64,000 nucleotides of DNA, from positions 682,001-746,000 of the forward strand of contig NZ_CP132976.1 of the NCBI RefSeq assembly GCF_030864005.1, in the 5' to 3' direction. Origin of the DNA: Achromobacter seleniivolatilans (GTDB taxonomy: Bacteria; Pseudomonadota; Gammaproteobacteria; Burkholderiales; Burkholderiaceae_B). The notes below the pieces were generated by a model. That model was not told the origin of the DNA and searched no databases. It worked only from the letters and a program-made list of their open reading frames with translations. Position 1 is the stretch's first letter. Each line of letters starts with the position of its first letter. Shown here one piece after another: positions 55,219 to 64,000 of the stretch. The position numbers were made by a program, and so were the translations under genes.

Positions 55219-55542
55219 ATGTCCGTTACCCTGACCCAACAGGCTGCAACCCATATCGGCCGCTACTTGCAAAAGCGCGGAAAGGGTATTGGCTTGCGGC
55301 TCGGCGTTAGGACGACGGGCTGCTCCGGCATGGCCTATAAGTTGGAATACGTGGACGACTCGGCGCCGGAAGACACCGTGTTCGAAAGCTTTGGCGTGAA
55401 GGTCTTTGTGGACCCGAAGAGCCTGGCTTATCTGGATGGCACCGAGCTGGACTATGCCCGCGAAGGCCTGAACGAAGGTTTCAAGTTCCGCAACCCCAAC
55501 GAAAAGGCGACCTGCGGCTGCGGCGAGTCGTTCACGGTGTAA
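55219..55542 (+). CDS. iscA: A-type Fe-S carrier IscA
   Basis: 107 residues, with the three conserved cysteines C35 ([14 protein letters not shown]), C99 and C101 ([11 protein letters not shown]). It starts 2 bases after iscU. A-type carriers receive clusters from IscU and deliver them, mainly [4Fe-4S], to target enzymes. Motifs, length and position all fit. Confidence 0.98.
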   Translation: MSVTLTQQAATHIGRYLQKRGKGIGLRLGVRTTGCSGMAYKLEYVDDSAPEDTVFESFGVKVFVDPKSLAYLDGTELDYAREGLNEGFKFRNPNEKATCGCGESFTV

Positions 55543-55545
55543 GTC

Positions 55546-56058
55546 TTGGCTGGAGACGATCACTTCAGCCTGTTCGGCTTGCAGGCTCGCTTCGACCTGG
55601 ACGCGCAAGCATTGGAAACCGCGTGGCGAGCTGTCGCCGCGCAGGTGCACCCGGATCGCTATGCTACGGCTAGCCCTGCGGAACGCCGCGTGGCCATGCA
55701 GTGGGCCGCCCGTGCCAATGAGGCATACCGGGTGTTGCGCGATCCCTTGCTGCGCGCCCGTTACTTGTGCGAGCAGGCCGGGGTCGACTTGCAGACCGAG
55801 AGCAACACGTCCATGGACACCGAGTTCCTGATGCAGCAGATGACCTGGCGCGAGATGCTGGACGACGCGCGTGGCGATGCTCGCGCGTTGGACGCCTTGC
55901 AGACGGAATTGCAGGAGGCGCGTGCCGCGATGCGCGCCACGCTGTCGCGGCTGCTGGATGACGAGCGCAACTATGCTGCCGCCGGGCTCAAGGTGCGGGA
56001 ATGGATGTTCGTGGAAAAGCTGGCAAACGAGCTGGCCCACGCCCAACCCGCTGGATAG
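55546..56058 (+). CDS. hscB: Fe-S assembly co-chaperone HscB
   Basis: 170 residues, J-domain protein. HPD motif at H35-P36-D37 (AAQVHPDRYA), then the three-helix C-terminal domain (MDTEFLMQQMTWREMLDDAR) that binds IscU. TTG start at 55546, 3 bases after iscA; no better start is near. Stimulates HscA ATPase and brings IscU to it. A second start further in would lose the J-domain helix I. Confidence 0.95.
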   Translation: MAGDDHFSLFGLQARFDLDAQALETAWRAVAAQVHPDRYATASPAERRVAMQWAARANEAYRVLRDPLLRARYLCEQAGVDLQTESNTSMDTEFLMQQMTWREMLDDARGDARALDALQTELQEARAAMRATLSRLLDDERNYAAAGLKVREWMFVEKLANELAHAQPAG

Positions 56059-56130
56059 CCAAAGGCGCGTTGGGGCGTCCGTGCGACGGGCGCCAGGACA
56101 ACGCGGCCTACTGACCAGAAAAATAGAATC

Positions 56131-57993
56131 ATGGCCTTATTGCAGATTTCCGAGCCCGGTGAGTCGCCCGCACCGCACCAGCGCAAGCTGGCGGTGGGGA
56201 TCGATCTGGGTACTACCAATTCTCTAGTCGCGGCCGTGCGCAGCAGCGTTGCGGAAGTGCTACCCGACGCGGAAGGCCACGCTTTGTTGCCGTCGGCGGT
56301 GCGTTATTTTCCGGGCGGCAAAGTCACGACTGGCCGCGAGCCGCTGGCTCAGCAGGCCGAAGATCCTTTAAATACCGTTGTGTCGGTGAAGCGGTTCATG
56401 GGCCGCTCGCTTGAAGAAGCGCGCGCGACGCGTGCGCCTTATGAATTCGTGGATGCGCCCGGCATGGTGCGAATCCGCACCGCGCAGGGCGATCTGAGCC
56501 CGGTCGAAGTGTCGGCACAGATTCTGGCGGTGTTGCGTCAGCGGGCGGAAGATGTACTGGGCGACGATCTGGTTGGCGCCGTGATTACCGTTCCCGCGTA
56601 TTTCGATGATGCGCAGCGCCAGGCGACCCGCGACGCGGCCCGGTTGGCCGGTCTGAATGTGCTGCGCTTGCTGAACGAACCCACCGCTGCGGCGATTGCC
56701 TACGGGCTGGATCACGCTTCGGAAGGTGTGTATGCCGTGTATGACTTGGGCGGCGGCACTTTTGATATATCCATTCTGCGTCTGACCCAAGGCGTGTTCG
56801 AAGTGATTTCCACTGGCGGCGATACTGCGCTGGGCGGGGATGACTTTGATGCGTTGATCGCGGATCACGCTGTTGCGGGTTTGGCTGCCGGCGAGTTGTC
56901 GCCAGCGGATCGCCGCGGCTTGTTGATGGCTGCCCGCGCTGCGCGTGAAGCCTTGTCCGACGCCGAGTCGGCTCACCTGTCGTTGGCGTTGTCTGATGGC
57001 CGCAAGGTTGATCTGGCTTTGACGCGTAGTGAATTCGAAAAGCTGGCCGCGCCGCTGATTGAGCGCACGCTGGATTGCGCGCGCCGCGCCCTGCGCGATG
57101 CGGCGCTGAAGCCGGCGGATGTGCGTGGCGTGGTGATGGTGGGCGGCGCGACGCGCATGCCCGTCGTGCGCGCTGCCGTGGGCAAGGTGTTCGGCACTGA
57201 GCCTTTGACCGATCTGGACCCCGATCAAGTGGTGGCGCTGGGCGCTGCCTTGCAGGCCAATTTGCTGGCTGGCAATCGCGCGCCGGGCGAAGACTGGCTG
57301 CTGCTGGATGTGATTCCGCTGTCGCTGGGCTTGGAAACCATGGGTGGTCTGGTTGAGCGCGTGATTCCGCGCAACAGCACCATTCCCGTGGCGCGTGCGC
57401 AGGAGTTCACAACGTTCAAGGATGGCCAGACGGCCATGAGCATCCACGTGGTGCAGGGTGAGCGCGATCTGGTTGCAGATTCGCGGTCGCTGGCGCGTTT
57501 TGAGTTGCGCGGAATTCCGCCCATGGTGGCGGGCGCTGCGCGTATTCGCGTGACCTTCCAGGTGGATGCGGACGGTTTGCTGAGTGTGACAGCTCGCGAG
57601 CAGAGCAAGGGTGTCGAGGCTGCGGTGTCGGTCAAACCGTCGTACGGCTTGTCGGATGACGAGATCGCGCAGATGCTGGCTGATAGCGTGTCGCAAGCGG
57701 ATAGCGACGCCCGTGCCCGCATGTTGCGTGAACAGCAAGTGGACGCGCGCCAGTTGGTGGAATCCGTGCAGGCGGCGCTAGCCGCTGACGGCGACCTGCT
57801 CGACGCGGATGAACGCAAGCGCGTAGATGAATGCCTGCAAGCGGCTATCGGGGCGCAAGACGCCCAGGATGTGGACACGGTGAAAGACGCGGTCGAGGCC
57901 CTGTCGGCCGCGACCGACGACTTTGCTGCACGGCGAATGGATCGCAGTATCCGCGCCGCGCTGGCAGGCCGCAAACTTGATGAGATTGCCTGA
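56131..57993 (+). CDS. hscA: Hsp70-type chaperone HscA
   Basis: Specialised Hsp70 for Fe-S assembly, 620 residues. Nucleotide-binding domain: [47 protein letters not shown] and [20 protein letters not shown]. Linker and substrate domain: [21 protein letters not shown]-terminal helical lid to residue 620. It binds the LPPVK motif of IscU. The 72-base gap after hscB is the widest inside the operon and has no visible promoter or terminator. Confidence 0.97.
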   Translation: MALLQISEPGESPAPHQRKLAVGIDLGTTNSLVAAVRSSVAEVLPDAEGHALLPSAVRYFPGGKVTTGREPLAQQAEDPLNTVVSVKRFMGRSLEEARATRAPYEFVDAPGMVRIRTAQGDLSPVEVSAQILAVLRQRAEDVLGDDLVGAVITVPAYFDDAQRQATRDAARLAGLNVLRLLNEPTAAAIAYGLDHASEGVYAVYDLGGGTFDISILRLTQGVFEVISTGGDTALGGDDFDALIADHAVAGLAAGELSPADRRGLLMAARAAREALSDAESAHLSLALSDGRKVDLALTRSEFEKLAAPLIERTLDCARRALRDAALKPADVRGVVMVGGATRMPVVRAAVGKVFGTEPLTDLDPDQVVALGAALQANLLAGNRAPGEDWLLLDVIPLSLGLETMGGLVERVIPRNSTIPVARAQEFTTFKDGQTAMSIHVVQGERDLVADSRSLARFELRGIPPMVAGAARIRVTFQVDADGLLSVTAREQSKGVEAAVSVKPSYGLSDDEIAQMLADSVSQADSDARARMLREQQVDARQLVESVQAALAADGDLLDADERKRVDECLQAAIGAQDAQDVDTVKDAVEALSAATDDFAARRMDRSIRAALAGRKLDEIA

Positions 57994-58002
57994 TAAGAAG
58001 TT

Positions 58003-58344
58003 ATGCCGAAACTGACTGTATTGCCTCATCCCGATTACTGCCCTGAAGGCGCCGTGATCGAAAATGCGCCCAAGGGCGTGTCGATCTGCCGAGTGTTGCT
58101 GGACAACCATATTGATATCGAACACGCCTGCGAATTGTCGTGTGCGTGCACGACCTGTCATGTGGTGATCAAGCAAGGTTATACGTCGCTGGAAGATGCG
58201 ACGGATGATGAAGAAGATTTGCTGGATAAGGCCTGGGGGCTGGCGCCGACGTCGCGTCTGTCGTGCCAGGCGCTGGTGACCGATGCGGACCTGACGGTCG
58301 AGATCCCCAAGTACACCATCAACCACGCGAAAGAGGACCATTGA
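58003..58344 (+). CDS. fdx: [2Fe-2S] ferredoxin of the isc operon
   Basis: 113 residues, adrenodoxin-type. Cluster cysteines C43, C49, C52 (HACELSCACTTCHV, spacing C-x5-C-x2-C) and C88 (TSRLSCQALV). The acidic stretch DATDDEEDLLDKAWGLAPTS is typical of this class. Supplies electrons for cluster assembly on IscU. Starts 9 bases after hscA; its stop overlaps the iscX start (TGATG). Confidence 0.98.
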   Translation: MPKLTVLPHPDYCPEGAVIENAPKGVSICRVLLDNHIDIEHACELSCACTTCHVVIKQGYTSLEDATDDEEDLLDKAWGLAPTSRLSCQALVTDADLTVEIPKYTINHAKEDH

Positions 58345-58538
58345 TGAAGTGGACCGACACCTACGATATCGCCACCGCATTGGTGGATGCACATCCTGAC
58401 GTGGACCCCAAGACGTTGCGGTTTACGCAGTTGCGCGAATGGGTCATGGCCCTGCCTGGCTTCAGCGATGATCCCGCCCATAGTGGCGAGAAAATCCTCG
58501 AAGCCATTCAGATGGCCTGGATCGACGAAGCGGACTGA
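58344..58538 (+). CDS. iscX: IscX (YfhJ) Fe-S assembly modulator
   Basis: 64 residues, beginning MKWTDTYDIATALVDAHPDV and containing LREWVMALPGFSDDPAHSGE and AIQMAWIDEAD. Acidic, winged-helix-like; binds IscS and may regulate or supply iron. Starts inside a TGATG junction with fdx. Length and sequence match the E. coli protein (66 residues). The open frame upstream to 58263 lies inside fdx. A strong terminator ends the operon. Confidence 0.97.
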   Translation: MKWTDTYDIATALVDAHPDVDPKTLRFTQLREWVMALPGFSDDPAHSGEKILEAIQMAWIDEAD

Positions 58539-58548
58539 CCGTGCTTCG

Positions 58549-58577
58549 CAAAACGCTCCCTTCGGGGAGCGTTTTTG
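58549..58577 (+). terminator. Rho-independent terminator of the isc operon
   Basis: AAAACGCTCCC-TTCG-GGGAGCGTTTTTG: tetraloop hairpin with a T-run, about 10 bases past the iscX stop. Confidence 0.95.
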
Positions 58578-58705
58578 TTTGGATCGAAAGTTGCCGCCCG
58601 CTACGTGGACGGCGCTTTGGGATTTCTGCTTTGCTATGCCGCAGCCGGGACGGTCACGGTATCATCAAGGCTTCGCTTGTTGTCCTTACCTGCCTGAGTC
58701 TACCG

Positions 58706-59590
58706 ATGCCCGCTGCCCAATTGCGTTTTGGCCTGGCCGCCAATCGACTGCATCACGAAACGCCTGATGCCGCCTTGTTCACCTGGTTGCGCGCGTGCTC
58801 GTCCACGATACGCGAGCTGGGGGTGCAATTGCACACCGTCGGCCGCACGCACGATGCCATCGTGCGAGAAGGCATGCTGCAAGGGTATAGCGGTCTGATT
58901 CGCTATCCCTACGGGCGTGAGGGCGGGCTGATGAAGCTGGTTGCCCGCGTGACTGAAGGGCGTGACGGGCAGGCGCCGTTTGACGGCGCAATCTATTTGA
59001 TCGACCCGGTTGATCCCTCTTCGATTTTCCCTGAGGCACTGGCCTTGAAGCGTCAGTGCATTACGCATGGACGCCCGTTTATTTCGACGCTGGCAGGCGC
59101 CATTGAGTGGATGGAAGTTGAACGTATCCATGCGGGCTTGGCGCCGGATGCGTCGGCCTCGCGCCACTTCAACTTCACCGGTCAGACCTTGGCAATGATC
59201 GCCCACGATGCGCTCAAAGACGAGATGGTGGCCTTTGCCAGCGAGCACTTTGATTTGCTGTCGCGGTTTGCGCGTCGCGTCGCGACGGGCACCACTGGCG
59301 GACGCTTAAATGAGCTGGCTTGGTCGCGCGGCTGGCCGAAGGACACACCGTGGGTGCATCGTTATCTGAGCGGTCCGCTTGGCGGCGATGCGCAGATTGC
59401 GGAGCTGGTGCTTGAGCACCAATGCCAGCGCGTGATCTTTTTTGAAGACCCCCATGTGGCGCGTCAGCACGAAGCGGATATTCAATTGCTGGAACGCGCC
59501 GTGCGGGTGGTGACGGATTCCGCCACGTGCGCAACCTCGCCAACGGTGGCGCGGCGTTGGGCGCAGGCGGTGGAAAAGCGCGTTATTTAA
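58706..59590 (+). CDS. Tandem methylglyoxal-synthase-like protein
   Basis: 294 residues from the ATG at 58706, about twice the length of MgsA (152). The C-terminal half (about 160-280) aligns with E. coli MgsA: LAMIAHDALKDEMVAFASEH with H167/D168, ATGTTGG (193-199), SGPLGGDAQIAELV with D228, FFEDPH with D248, and H255. These keep the catalytic aspartates and histidine. The N-terminal half (about 6-140) is a second copy of the same fold, but AANRL replaces the VAHD motif and PYGREGGLMKLVARV replaces SGPMGGDQQ, so it is probably inactive. MgsA makes methylglyoxal from dihydroxyacetone phosphate; activity here is an inference. Alone after the isc terminator and overlaps the convergent LysR gene by 8 bases. 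Confidence 0.82.
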   Translation: MPAAQLRFGLAANRLHHETPDAALFTWLRACSSTIRELGVQLHTVGRTHDAIVREGMLQGYSGLIRYPYGREGGLMKLVARVTEGRDGQAPFDGAIYLIDPVDPSSIFPEALALKRQCITHGRPFISTLAGAIEWMEVERIHAGLAPDASASRHFNFTGQTLAMIAHDALKDEMVAFASEHFDLLSRFARRVATGTTGGRLNELAWSRGWPKDTPWVHRYLSGPLGGDAQIAELVLEHQCQRVIFFEDPHVARQHEADIQLLERAVRVVTDSATCATSPTVARRWAQAVEKRVI

Positions 59591-60545
59591 CACCAGCCCG
59601 TATGGCGGACGGAGCCATGCTGCCCGCCGCCGTGATGATCCGGCTTACCCGGTCGGCCACTGCGGATGCGGCCATGGACAAGGGCAGCACGTCAGACCGG
59701 CATAGGAATACTGGCCGAGTCATTCTGGGTTTGACGACCCTGCGCAGCACGACATCCCCCCTCGCGGCTTCGGCTCGCACCGCCTCGTAAGACAGGATGG
59801 TGTGGGCGATGCCGGCTTGCGCCAGTTCGATCAACTGCGGAATGGCATTAGCCTCGGCGATAACGCGGAATTCCACGTTTTGCCGATGTTGATACTGATC
59901 CAAGAGCCGCCGAAGACTGTGCGGATTGCCTGGCAGCACCAACGGCAAACCCGCCAACTCACCAAGGTCCATCACGGGCAAGGTTTGCAACGCGAACGGG
60001 CGAGGCTTGCCGCCAGATTTGGCGGCGGGCGGCGACACGACCACGAGCTCTTCTTCCATCAGATGTTCAAAGCGCAGGTCGACTGAGGCATCGTCGCTGA
60101 ACGTCAGGCCCAGGTCGGCATGGCCGGAGCTGACGAAGCCTGGGATGTACCCGGTGCTGGACTCGATAATCTTGATGTAGACACCCGGCCAGTGTTCCAG
60201 GCTGAAACGCAGCAGGGGCACAGTCAGCAGCTTTGCCATCGACATCGACATTGCCAGCGAGACGGTCCCGCGCGGGACGTTCACGTCTTCGCGGACGTCC
60301 GCGCGTGCGGCATCGATACGGCCCAGGATTTCTCGCGCGTGCGCCAGCATGCGCGTGCCGGCGGCGGTTGGCGTTACGCCGCGGGCGCTGCGATGCAGCA
60401 GCACGACGCCCAGATCTTCTTCCAGGTTTCGGATTACCAGGCTGAGTGCCGGTTGCGCCACGTGCAGCGTTGCGGCGGCCCGGCTGATCGATCCCGTGGA
60501 TACCACCGCAACAAAGCACTGCATTGCGCGAATCGACATCGACAT
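59583..60545 (-). CDS. LysR-family transcriptional regulator
   Basis: 320 residues. N-terminal winged helix MQCFVAVVSTGSISRAAATL, VAQPALSLVIRNLEEDLGVV, RGVTPTAAGTRMLAHAREIL; C-terminal effector-binding domain (about 95-300), with features of the Cbl/Nac-like group. It is divergent from a Bug/CoA-transferase operon across a 130-base gap, so it likely controls that unit. Its 3-prime end overlaps the MGS-like gene by 8 bases. The start is the ATG at 60545. Confidence 0.92.
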   Translation of the reverse strand: MSMSIRAMQCFVAVVSTGSISRAAATLHVAQPALSLVIRNLEEDLGVVLLHRSARGVTPTAAGTRMLAHAREILGRIDAARADVREDVNVPRGTVSLAMSMSMAKLLTVPLLRFSLEHWPGVYIKIIESSTGYIPGFVSSGHADLGLTFSDDASVDLRFEHLMEEELVVVSPPAAKSGGKPRPFALQTLPVMDLGELAGLPLVLPGNPHSLRRLLDQYQHRQNVEFRVIAEANAIPQLIELAQAGIAHTILSYEAVRAEAARGDVVLRRVVKPRMTRPVFLCRSDVLPLSMAASAVADRVSRIITAAGSMAPSAIRAGVK

Positions 60546-60675
60546 GTGATGGGCCTTTGTGTGAGCAAAGCCATCATGTTTTTATTATGGCCTGCATATT
60601 TAAACGGTATTTCCAATATATCAAGCGGCTTCGGATAATGCATCGCCTGCACTAGAAAAAACATACGGAGACATC

Positions 60676-61650
60676 ATGGCGTTAACCAAAGCACTAGTTC
60701 TTGGATTGGCTACGGCCGTTCTGGCCACCCCTGCGTTGGCCGACAACTGGCCCTCAAAACCCATCACGTTGCTGGTGCCGTTTTCGGCAGGCGGCCCGAC
60801 TGACTTCATTGCGCGTCTTGTGGCGGAGCCGTTGTCGCGAGAACTGGGGCAGCAGGTCATTGTGCAGAACAAGCCGGGGGCAAGCGGCAATGTGGGTTAT
60901 CAAAGCGTGCTCAATGGTCCCGCCGACGGCTACACGCTGATGCACAACACGGTGGGCATGCAGGCGGTGAATCCGTTGATGTATCCCAGCGCGAAGATGC
61001 GTCCGTTGCAGGACTTTGTGCCAATCGGAGTGACGGGCGCGATGCCCAATCTGCTGGTCGTGAATCCTGAGCGCACGCCGGTCAAGACCTTGGCCGAGCT
61101 GGTGCAGCGCGGGCGCGCGGCTCCGAACGGGTTGAGTTATGCGACGTTTGGCCCGGGCAGCTCGCCCCATGTCTATGGCGCTCTGCTGCAGAAATTGGCG
61201 GATTTCCAGGCAGTTGGCGTGGCCTACAAAGGCAGCGCGAACGCGGTGACGGACGTGATCGGCGGCCAGATCGACTTTCTGTTTGACAGCATGTCCACAA
61301 GCTTGGGCCAGGTGCAGGCTGGCAGATTGAAGGCGCTGGCGATTACGTCAGCCGAGCGCTCGCCCAACCTGCCGGATGTGCCGACGCTGAAAGAGACCGG
61401 CTACCCGAGTCTGGATCTTAAGTTCTGGTTCTCGTTGCAGGCGCCAGCCGGTACGCCGCCCGAGGTGGTGCAGAAGCTGCGCGTTGCCGTCGCGCGAGTG
61501 GTGGCAGATGCGGCTTATGGCAAGGCGATGCAAGAGCGCGGCGCGGAAGCCTTGCCCGTCGCACCTGCCGGGCTGGATGCGTTCTTCCAACGTGAAACCG
61601 CCCAATGGACGGAAGCCGCGAACGCTATTGGTCTCAAGGCCGAGCAGTGA
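60676..61650 (+). CDS. Bug-family (TctC-like) periplasmic solute-binding protein
   Basis: 324 residues with a signal peptide (MALTKALVLGLATAVLATPA, cleavage after ALA near 22). The Bug family features are WPSKPITLLVPFSAGGPTDF, NKPGASGNVGYQSV, GLSYATFGPGSSPHVYGALL and PAGTPPEVVQKLRVAVARVV. Such proteins bind carboxylates (e.g. glutarate, nicotinate, aromatic or branched acids), sometimes acting as sensors rather than transporters. No TctA/TctB membrane genes lie nearby. It overlaps the CoA-transferase start (GTGA), so uptake and activation of the same acid is plausible. Clear GGAG upstream. Confidence 0.93.
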   Translation: MALTKALVLGLATAVLATPALADNWPSKPITLLVPFSAGGPTDFIARLVAEPLSRELGQQVIVQNKPGASGNVGYQSVLNGPADGYTLMHNTVGMQAVNPLMYPSAKMRPLQDFVPIGVTGAMPNLLVVNPERTPVKTLAELVQRGRAAPNGLSYATFGPGSSPHVYGALLQKLADFQAVGVAYKGSANAVTDVIGGQIDFLFDSMSTSLGQVQAGRLKALAITSAERSPNLPDVPTLKETGYPSLDLKFWFSLQAPAGTPPEVVQKLRVAVARVVADAAYGKAMQERGAEALPVAPAGLDAFFQRETAQWTEAANAIGLKAEQ

Positions 61651-62876
61651 ACAAGCCCGCCGCTATCCCTATGACACCGCTTAAAAACATTACGGTTCTG
61701 GACCTGAGCAAGGTGCTGGCCGGCCCGCTTTGCGGGCAGTATCTGGGTGAGCTCGGCGCTCGCGTCATCAAGGTGGAGCCCGTTGGAACGGGCGACGATA
61801 CGCGCGCGTGGCTGCCTCAGGAAGCGGGTCAATCGGCCACCTTTCTGGCGGTCAATCACAACAAGCGCAGCCTGGCGGTGGATTTGAAGACGCCCGAGGG
61901 CCGGGCCGTCGTGCACCGGCTTGCTGAGAAATCAGATGTGGTTTTGCAAGGCTTTGGCGGCAAGACCGCAGCGCGTCTGGGCGTGGACTACGACACGCTC
62001 AGCAGCCTGAATCCAGCGCTGATCTATTGCGAGATTTCGGGATACGGCCGGGAAGGCCCGATGGGCGATGAACCGGGATACGACGTCATGCTGCAAGCGT
62101 TTAGCGGCATGATCAGCACCATGGGCGAGCCAGGAGGGAATTTTGCACGAGCCAGTTTTTCGCCCGTGGACCTGGGAACAGGTTCGTTTGCGTTAAGCGG
62201 GATTCTTGCTGCGCTGCTTGAGCGCAGTCAGACTGGCAAAGGCCAGTACCTGGATGTCTCGCTGCTGGACACGTCGCTAGGCTTGATGTCCTACATGGCG
62301 CAGAACTATTGGCGATCTGGCCAGATTCCGCGGCGGATGGGAACCGGACATCCGGCGATGTGTCCGTACCAGGCGTTTCGGGCAGCTGATGGCGATCTGA
62401 TGCTGGGGGTAGGCAATGACGCGCAGTGGCAGCGGTTTTGCGCTGTGGCGGGTCTGGGTCAAGTGGATAGCCCTGACTATGCGCGTAACGCAGACCGCGT
62501 GCGGAACTTCGACGCTACGGTTGCGCTGGTGCAGGGCGTTATTGGAACTCGCACCGTGCAGGATTGGCTGACAGCGCTTAAGCCCGCAGGCGTGGCGTGT
62601 TCGGCGATTCACACACTGGACGAGGCGCTTGCGCATCCGCAAGTGGCAGCGCGTGAGCTGATTGTGACCACGCAGCATCCCGTGTTGGGCGAGGTGCAAA
62701 GCATCGGTCTGCCGGTGCGTTTTGGGCGTCAGCCCCGTCAGGCCAAGTTGGCCGCGCCTTTGCTGGGTGAGCACAGCCGGGAGATCTTGGCCGAGCTGGG
62801 CTACACAGCAGCGGAAATTGAAACGATGCTCGCCGCAGGCAGCGTGCAGGCGACGGCGTCAACGGGAGAAGCCTGA
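61647..62876 (+). CDS. CaiB/BaiF family CoA-transferase
   Basis: Class III CoA-transferase, 409 residues from the GTG at 61647 that overlaps the Bug stop as GTGA; an ATG at 61671 is the other option. NITVLDLSKVLAGPLCGQYL begins the fold, HNKRSLAVDLKTPEGR and EISGYGREGPMGDEPGYDVM (the aspartate in PGYDVM is the catalytic residue of the family) follow. Transfers CoA from a donor acyl-CoA to a carboxylic acid. Sits between the Bug protein and an enoyl-CoA hydratase, in line with activation of the imported acid for beta-oxidation-like breakdown. Confidence 0.93.
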   Translation: MNKPAAIPMTPLKNITVLDLSKVLAGPLCGQYLGELGARVIKVEPVGTGDDTRAWLPQEAGQSATFLAVNHNKRSLAVDLKTPEGRAVVHRLAEKSDVVLQGFGGKTAARLGVDYDTLSSLNPALIYCEISGYGREGPMGDEPGYDVMLQAFSGMISTMGEPGGNFARASFSPVDLGTGSFALSGILAALLERSQTGKGQYLDVSLLDTSLGLMSYMAQNYWRSGQIPRRMGTGHPAMCPYQAFRAADGDLMLGVGNDAQWQRFCAVAGLGQVDSPDYARNADRVRNFDATVALVQGVIGTRTVQDWLTALKPAGVACSAIHTLDEALAHPQVAARELIVTTQHPVLGEVQSIGLPVRFGRQPRQAKLAAPLLGEHSREILAELGYTAAEIETMLAAGSVQATASTGEA

Positions 62877-63658
62877 TGAATTTTTTGCGCTATGACGTGC
62901 GCGACGGAATTGCCGAAATCCATCTTTGCCATGCACCCGTCAATGCACTGGATGTAGCAATGCTGGATGCACTGATAACCGCGTTGGAACGTGCGAACGC
63001 GGATGCTGGCGTGCGCGCGGTGTTGATTGCCAGCGATTTGCCGGGACGGTTTTGCGCCGGTCTGGATATGAAGAAGCTGTTGGACAGTTCTCCGCTGCAC
63101 ATTCACGCATTGCTGTCGCGGCTTTACATCAAGCTCTACGATGCGCAGTTCAATCTGAGCAAGCCCTCGATTTCGGTGGTGTCGGGCGCGGTGCGTGGCG
63201 GCGGCATGACGGTCGCCATTTCCAGCGACATGGTGGTGGCAGCGGACACGGCCACATTTGGCTATCCGGAAATCGACGTCGGGGTGCTACCTGCCATTCA
63301 CTATGTGCATCTGCCGGGCATTGTGGGCAAGCATCGGGCGTTTGATTTGTTGTTCACCGGCCGTACCTTCAGCGCCAGCGAGGCGCATGAGTTGGGGCTG
63401 GTTGCACGTGTGGTGCCCGAAGCAGAGTTGTTGGGGCAGGCACGCGCGCTCGCTCAGTCTTTGGCCAGCAAGCCCCGGCAGGTGCTGGCCATGGGTCGGC
63501 GCGCTTTTGTGTATGCGAACGACAACGACTACCGGCGCAGGGTCGCCACTGCGGTTGAGGTGTTTTGCAATGCGGCCGCCACGCCTGAAGCGGCGGAAGG
63601 ATTGGCCGCCTTCGTACAGAAACGCGCACCGGATTGGACGAAGGCCGCCGCATCGTAG
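62876..63658 (+). CDS. Enoyl-CoA hydratase/isomerase (crotonase) family
   Basis: 260 residues. It begins at the last base of the CoA-transferase stop (TGATG). Crotonase features: NALDVAMLDALITALERANA, SDLPGRFCAGLDMKKLL (oxyanion-hole region), VSGAVRGGGMTVAISSDMVV with GGGM, and ATFGYPEIDVGVLPAIHYV, where the second catalytic residue usually lies. The glutamates of true hydratases (near residues 110 and 130) are not clearly aligned; ISKPSISVVSGAVRGGG has no glutamate at the first site, so isomerase, hydrolase or lyase chemistry is possible. Convergent with the next crotonase gene. Confidence 0.88.
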   Translation: MNFLRYDVRDGIAEIHLCHAPVNALDVAMLDALITALERANADAGVRAVLIASDLPGRFCAGLDMKKLLDSSPLHIHALLSRLYIKLYDAQFNLSKPSISVVSGAVRGGGMTVAISSDMVVAADTATFGYPEIDVGVLPAIHYVHLPGIVGKHRAFDLLFTGRTFSASEAHELGLVARVVPEAELLGQARALAQSLASKPRQVLAMGRRAFVYANDNDYRRRVATAVEVFCNAAATPEAAEGLAAFVQKRAPDWTKAAAS

Positions 63659-63664
63659 GCGGAT

Positions 63665-64000
63665 TTACTGGCCCTTGAATTGCGGCGGCCGCTTTTCGCG
63701 AAATGCTTGTACCCCTTCGGCGAAATCATTGCGCGATGCGGAGTGCAGGAAGCGAGCGGTTTCTTCGGCCAACTGCGTTTCGAGGGAGGCGTGGGCGGCC
63801 GAGCGCAGCAGGTCTTTCGCGCCGGCAATGCCATGCGGCGCGTGGCTGGCGATATCTTGCGCGTAAGCTAGCGCCGCATCACTGAGGCCGCCCGCAGGCG
63901 CGATGCGCGTGATGATGCCCCAAGCCAATGCCTCGCTGGCGGTGAAGGGATCGTGGCGCAGCAGCAGATCGAGTGCCCGCTTGGGACCCAGCGCGCGCAT
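63665..64000 (-). CDS. Enoyl-CoA hydratase family protein (partial)
   Basis: Cut by the window end; only the last 111 codons before the stop are seen. [40 protein letters not shown] and [20 protein letters not shown] match the C-terminal helical part of crotonases, ending [12 protein letters not shown], the usual tail (FxEKRxPxFKG). The N-terminal half with the acyl-CoA-binding site lies beyond 64000. Convergent with the other crotonase, only 6 bases apart, so these belong to separate transcripts. Confidence 0.9.
   Translation of the reverse strand: MRALGPKRALDLLLRHDPFTASEALAWGIITRIAPAGGLSDAALAYAQDIASHAPHGIAGAKDLLRSAAHASLETQLAEETARFLHSASRNDFAEGVQAFREKRPPQFKGQ

Overview
The window reads as chromosome from a GC-rich betaproteobacterium of the Alcaligenaceae (Achromobacter/Bordetella type). 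Indicators are the dapC-dapD-dapE cluster, a Bug-family (TctC-like) solute-binding protein next to CoA-transferase and crotonase genes, an iron-starvation FecI/FecR/TonB-receptor set, the block tig-clpP-clpX-lon followed by lexA and uvrB, and a full iscRSUA-hscBA-fdx-iscX operon. The genus is an inference from gene content and protein character; no rRNA or other marker was available.

Layout. 1-3450: siderophore-type TonB receptor (cut by the window edge) with its FecR and FecI regulators and a Fur box, all on the minus strand. 3478-9531: minus-strand housekeeping run dapC, dapD, dapE, prmB, yheS. 9579-9665: tRNA-Leu(UAG). 9666-~14970: an accessory block beside the tRNA with lower GC, holding two toxin/immunity-like pairs. 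One is a CdiA-CT RNase A-type toxin with a CdiI-like partner; the other toxin is not clearly recognised. Several small orphan genes follow. 14974-21914: a tightly coupled polyol-phosphate operon (MFS transporter, FGGY kinase, GlpD-like dehydrogenase, alkyl-DHAP-synthase-like FAD oxidase, GlpP-type antiterminator). It is preceded by a good promoter and a perfect hairpin in the leader that could be the antiterminator's target. 22076-29833: VOC protein, aquaporin Z, a DUF1444-like protein, cytochrome b561, kdsA, an acetyltransferase, a PqiB/MCE protein and small orphans. 29959-36449: two MFS exporters around a TetR regulator with clear operators, then a LysR regulator divergent from a D-serine-dehydratase-like PLP enzyme and a RidA protein. 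36562-41495: orphans, two cold-shock genes with long leaders, DUF924, a YqhA-like membrane protein and an M48 protease. 41662-52070: trigger factor, ClpP, ClpX, Lon, LexA, an aromatic aminotransferase and UvrB. 52318-58538: a low-molecular-weight phosphatase and the isc operon. 58706-64000: a tandem methylglyoxal-synthase-like protein, a LysR regulator and a Bug/CoA-transferase/enoyl-CoA-hydratase operon, ending in a cut crotonase gene.

How parts work together. ClpP, ClpX, Lon and trigger factor form a protein quality-control block in which Lon has its own heat-shock-type promoter. LexA has a perfect SOS box, but the adjacent uvrB does not. IscR has an IscR-type site in its own promoter and heads the iron-sulfur assembly operon. 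The most novel-looking material is the GlpP-ended polyol operon with its hairpin leader, the toxin block next to tRNA-Leu, the tandem MGS-like protein, and a hairpin that buries the ribosome site and start codon of the small gene after kdsA. I saw no insertion sequence, CRISPR array or rRNA gene.
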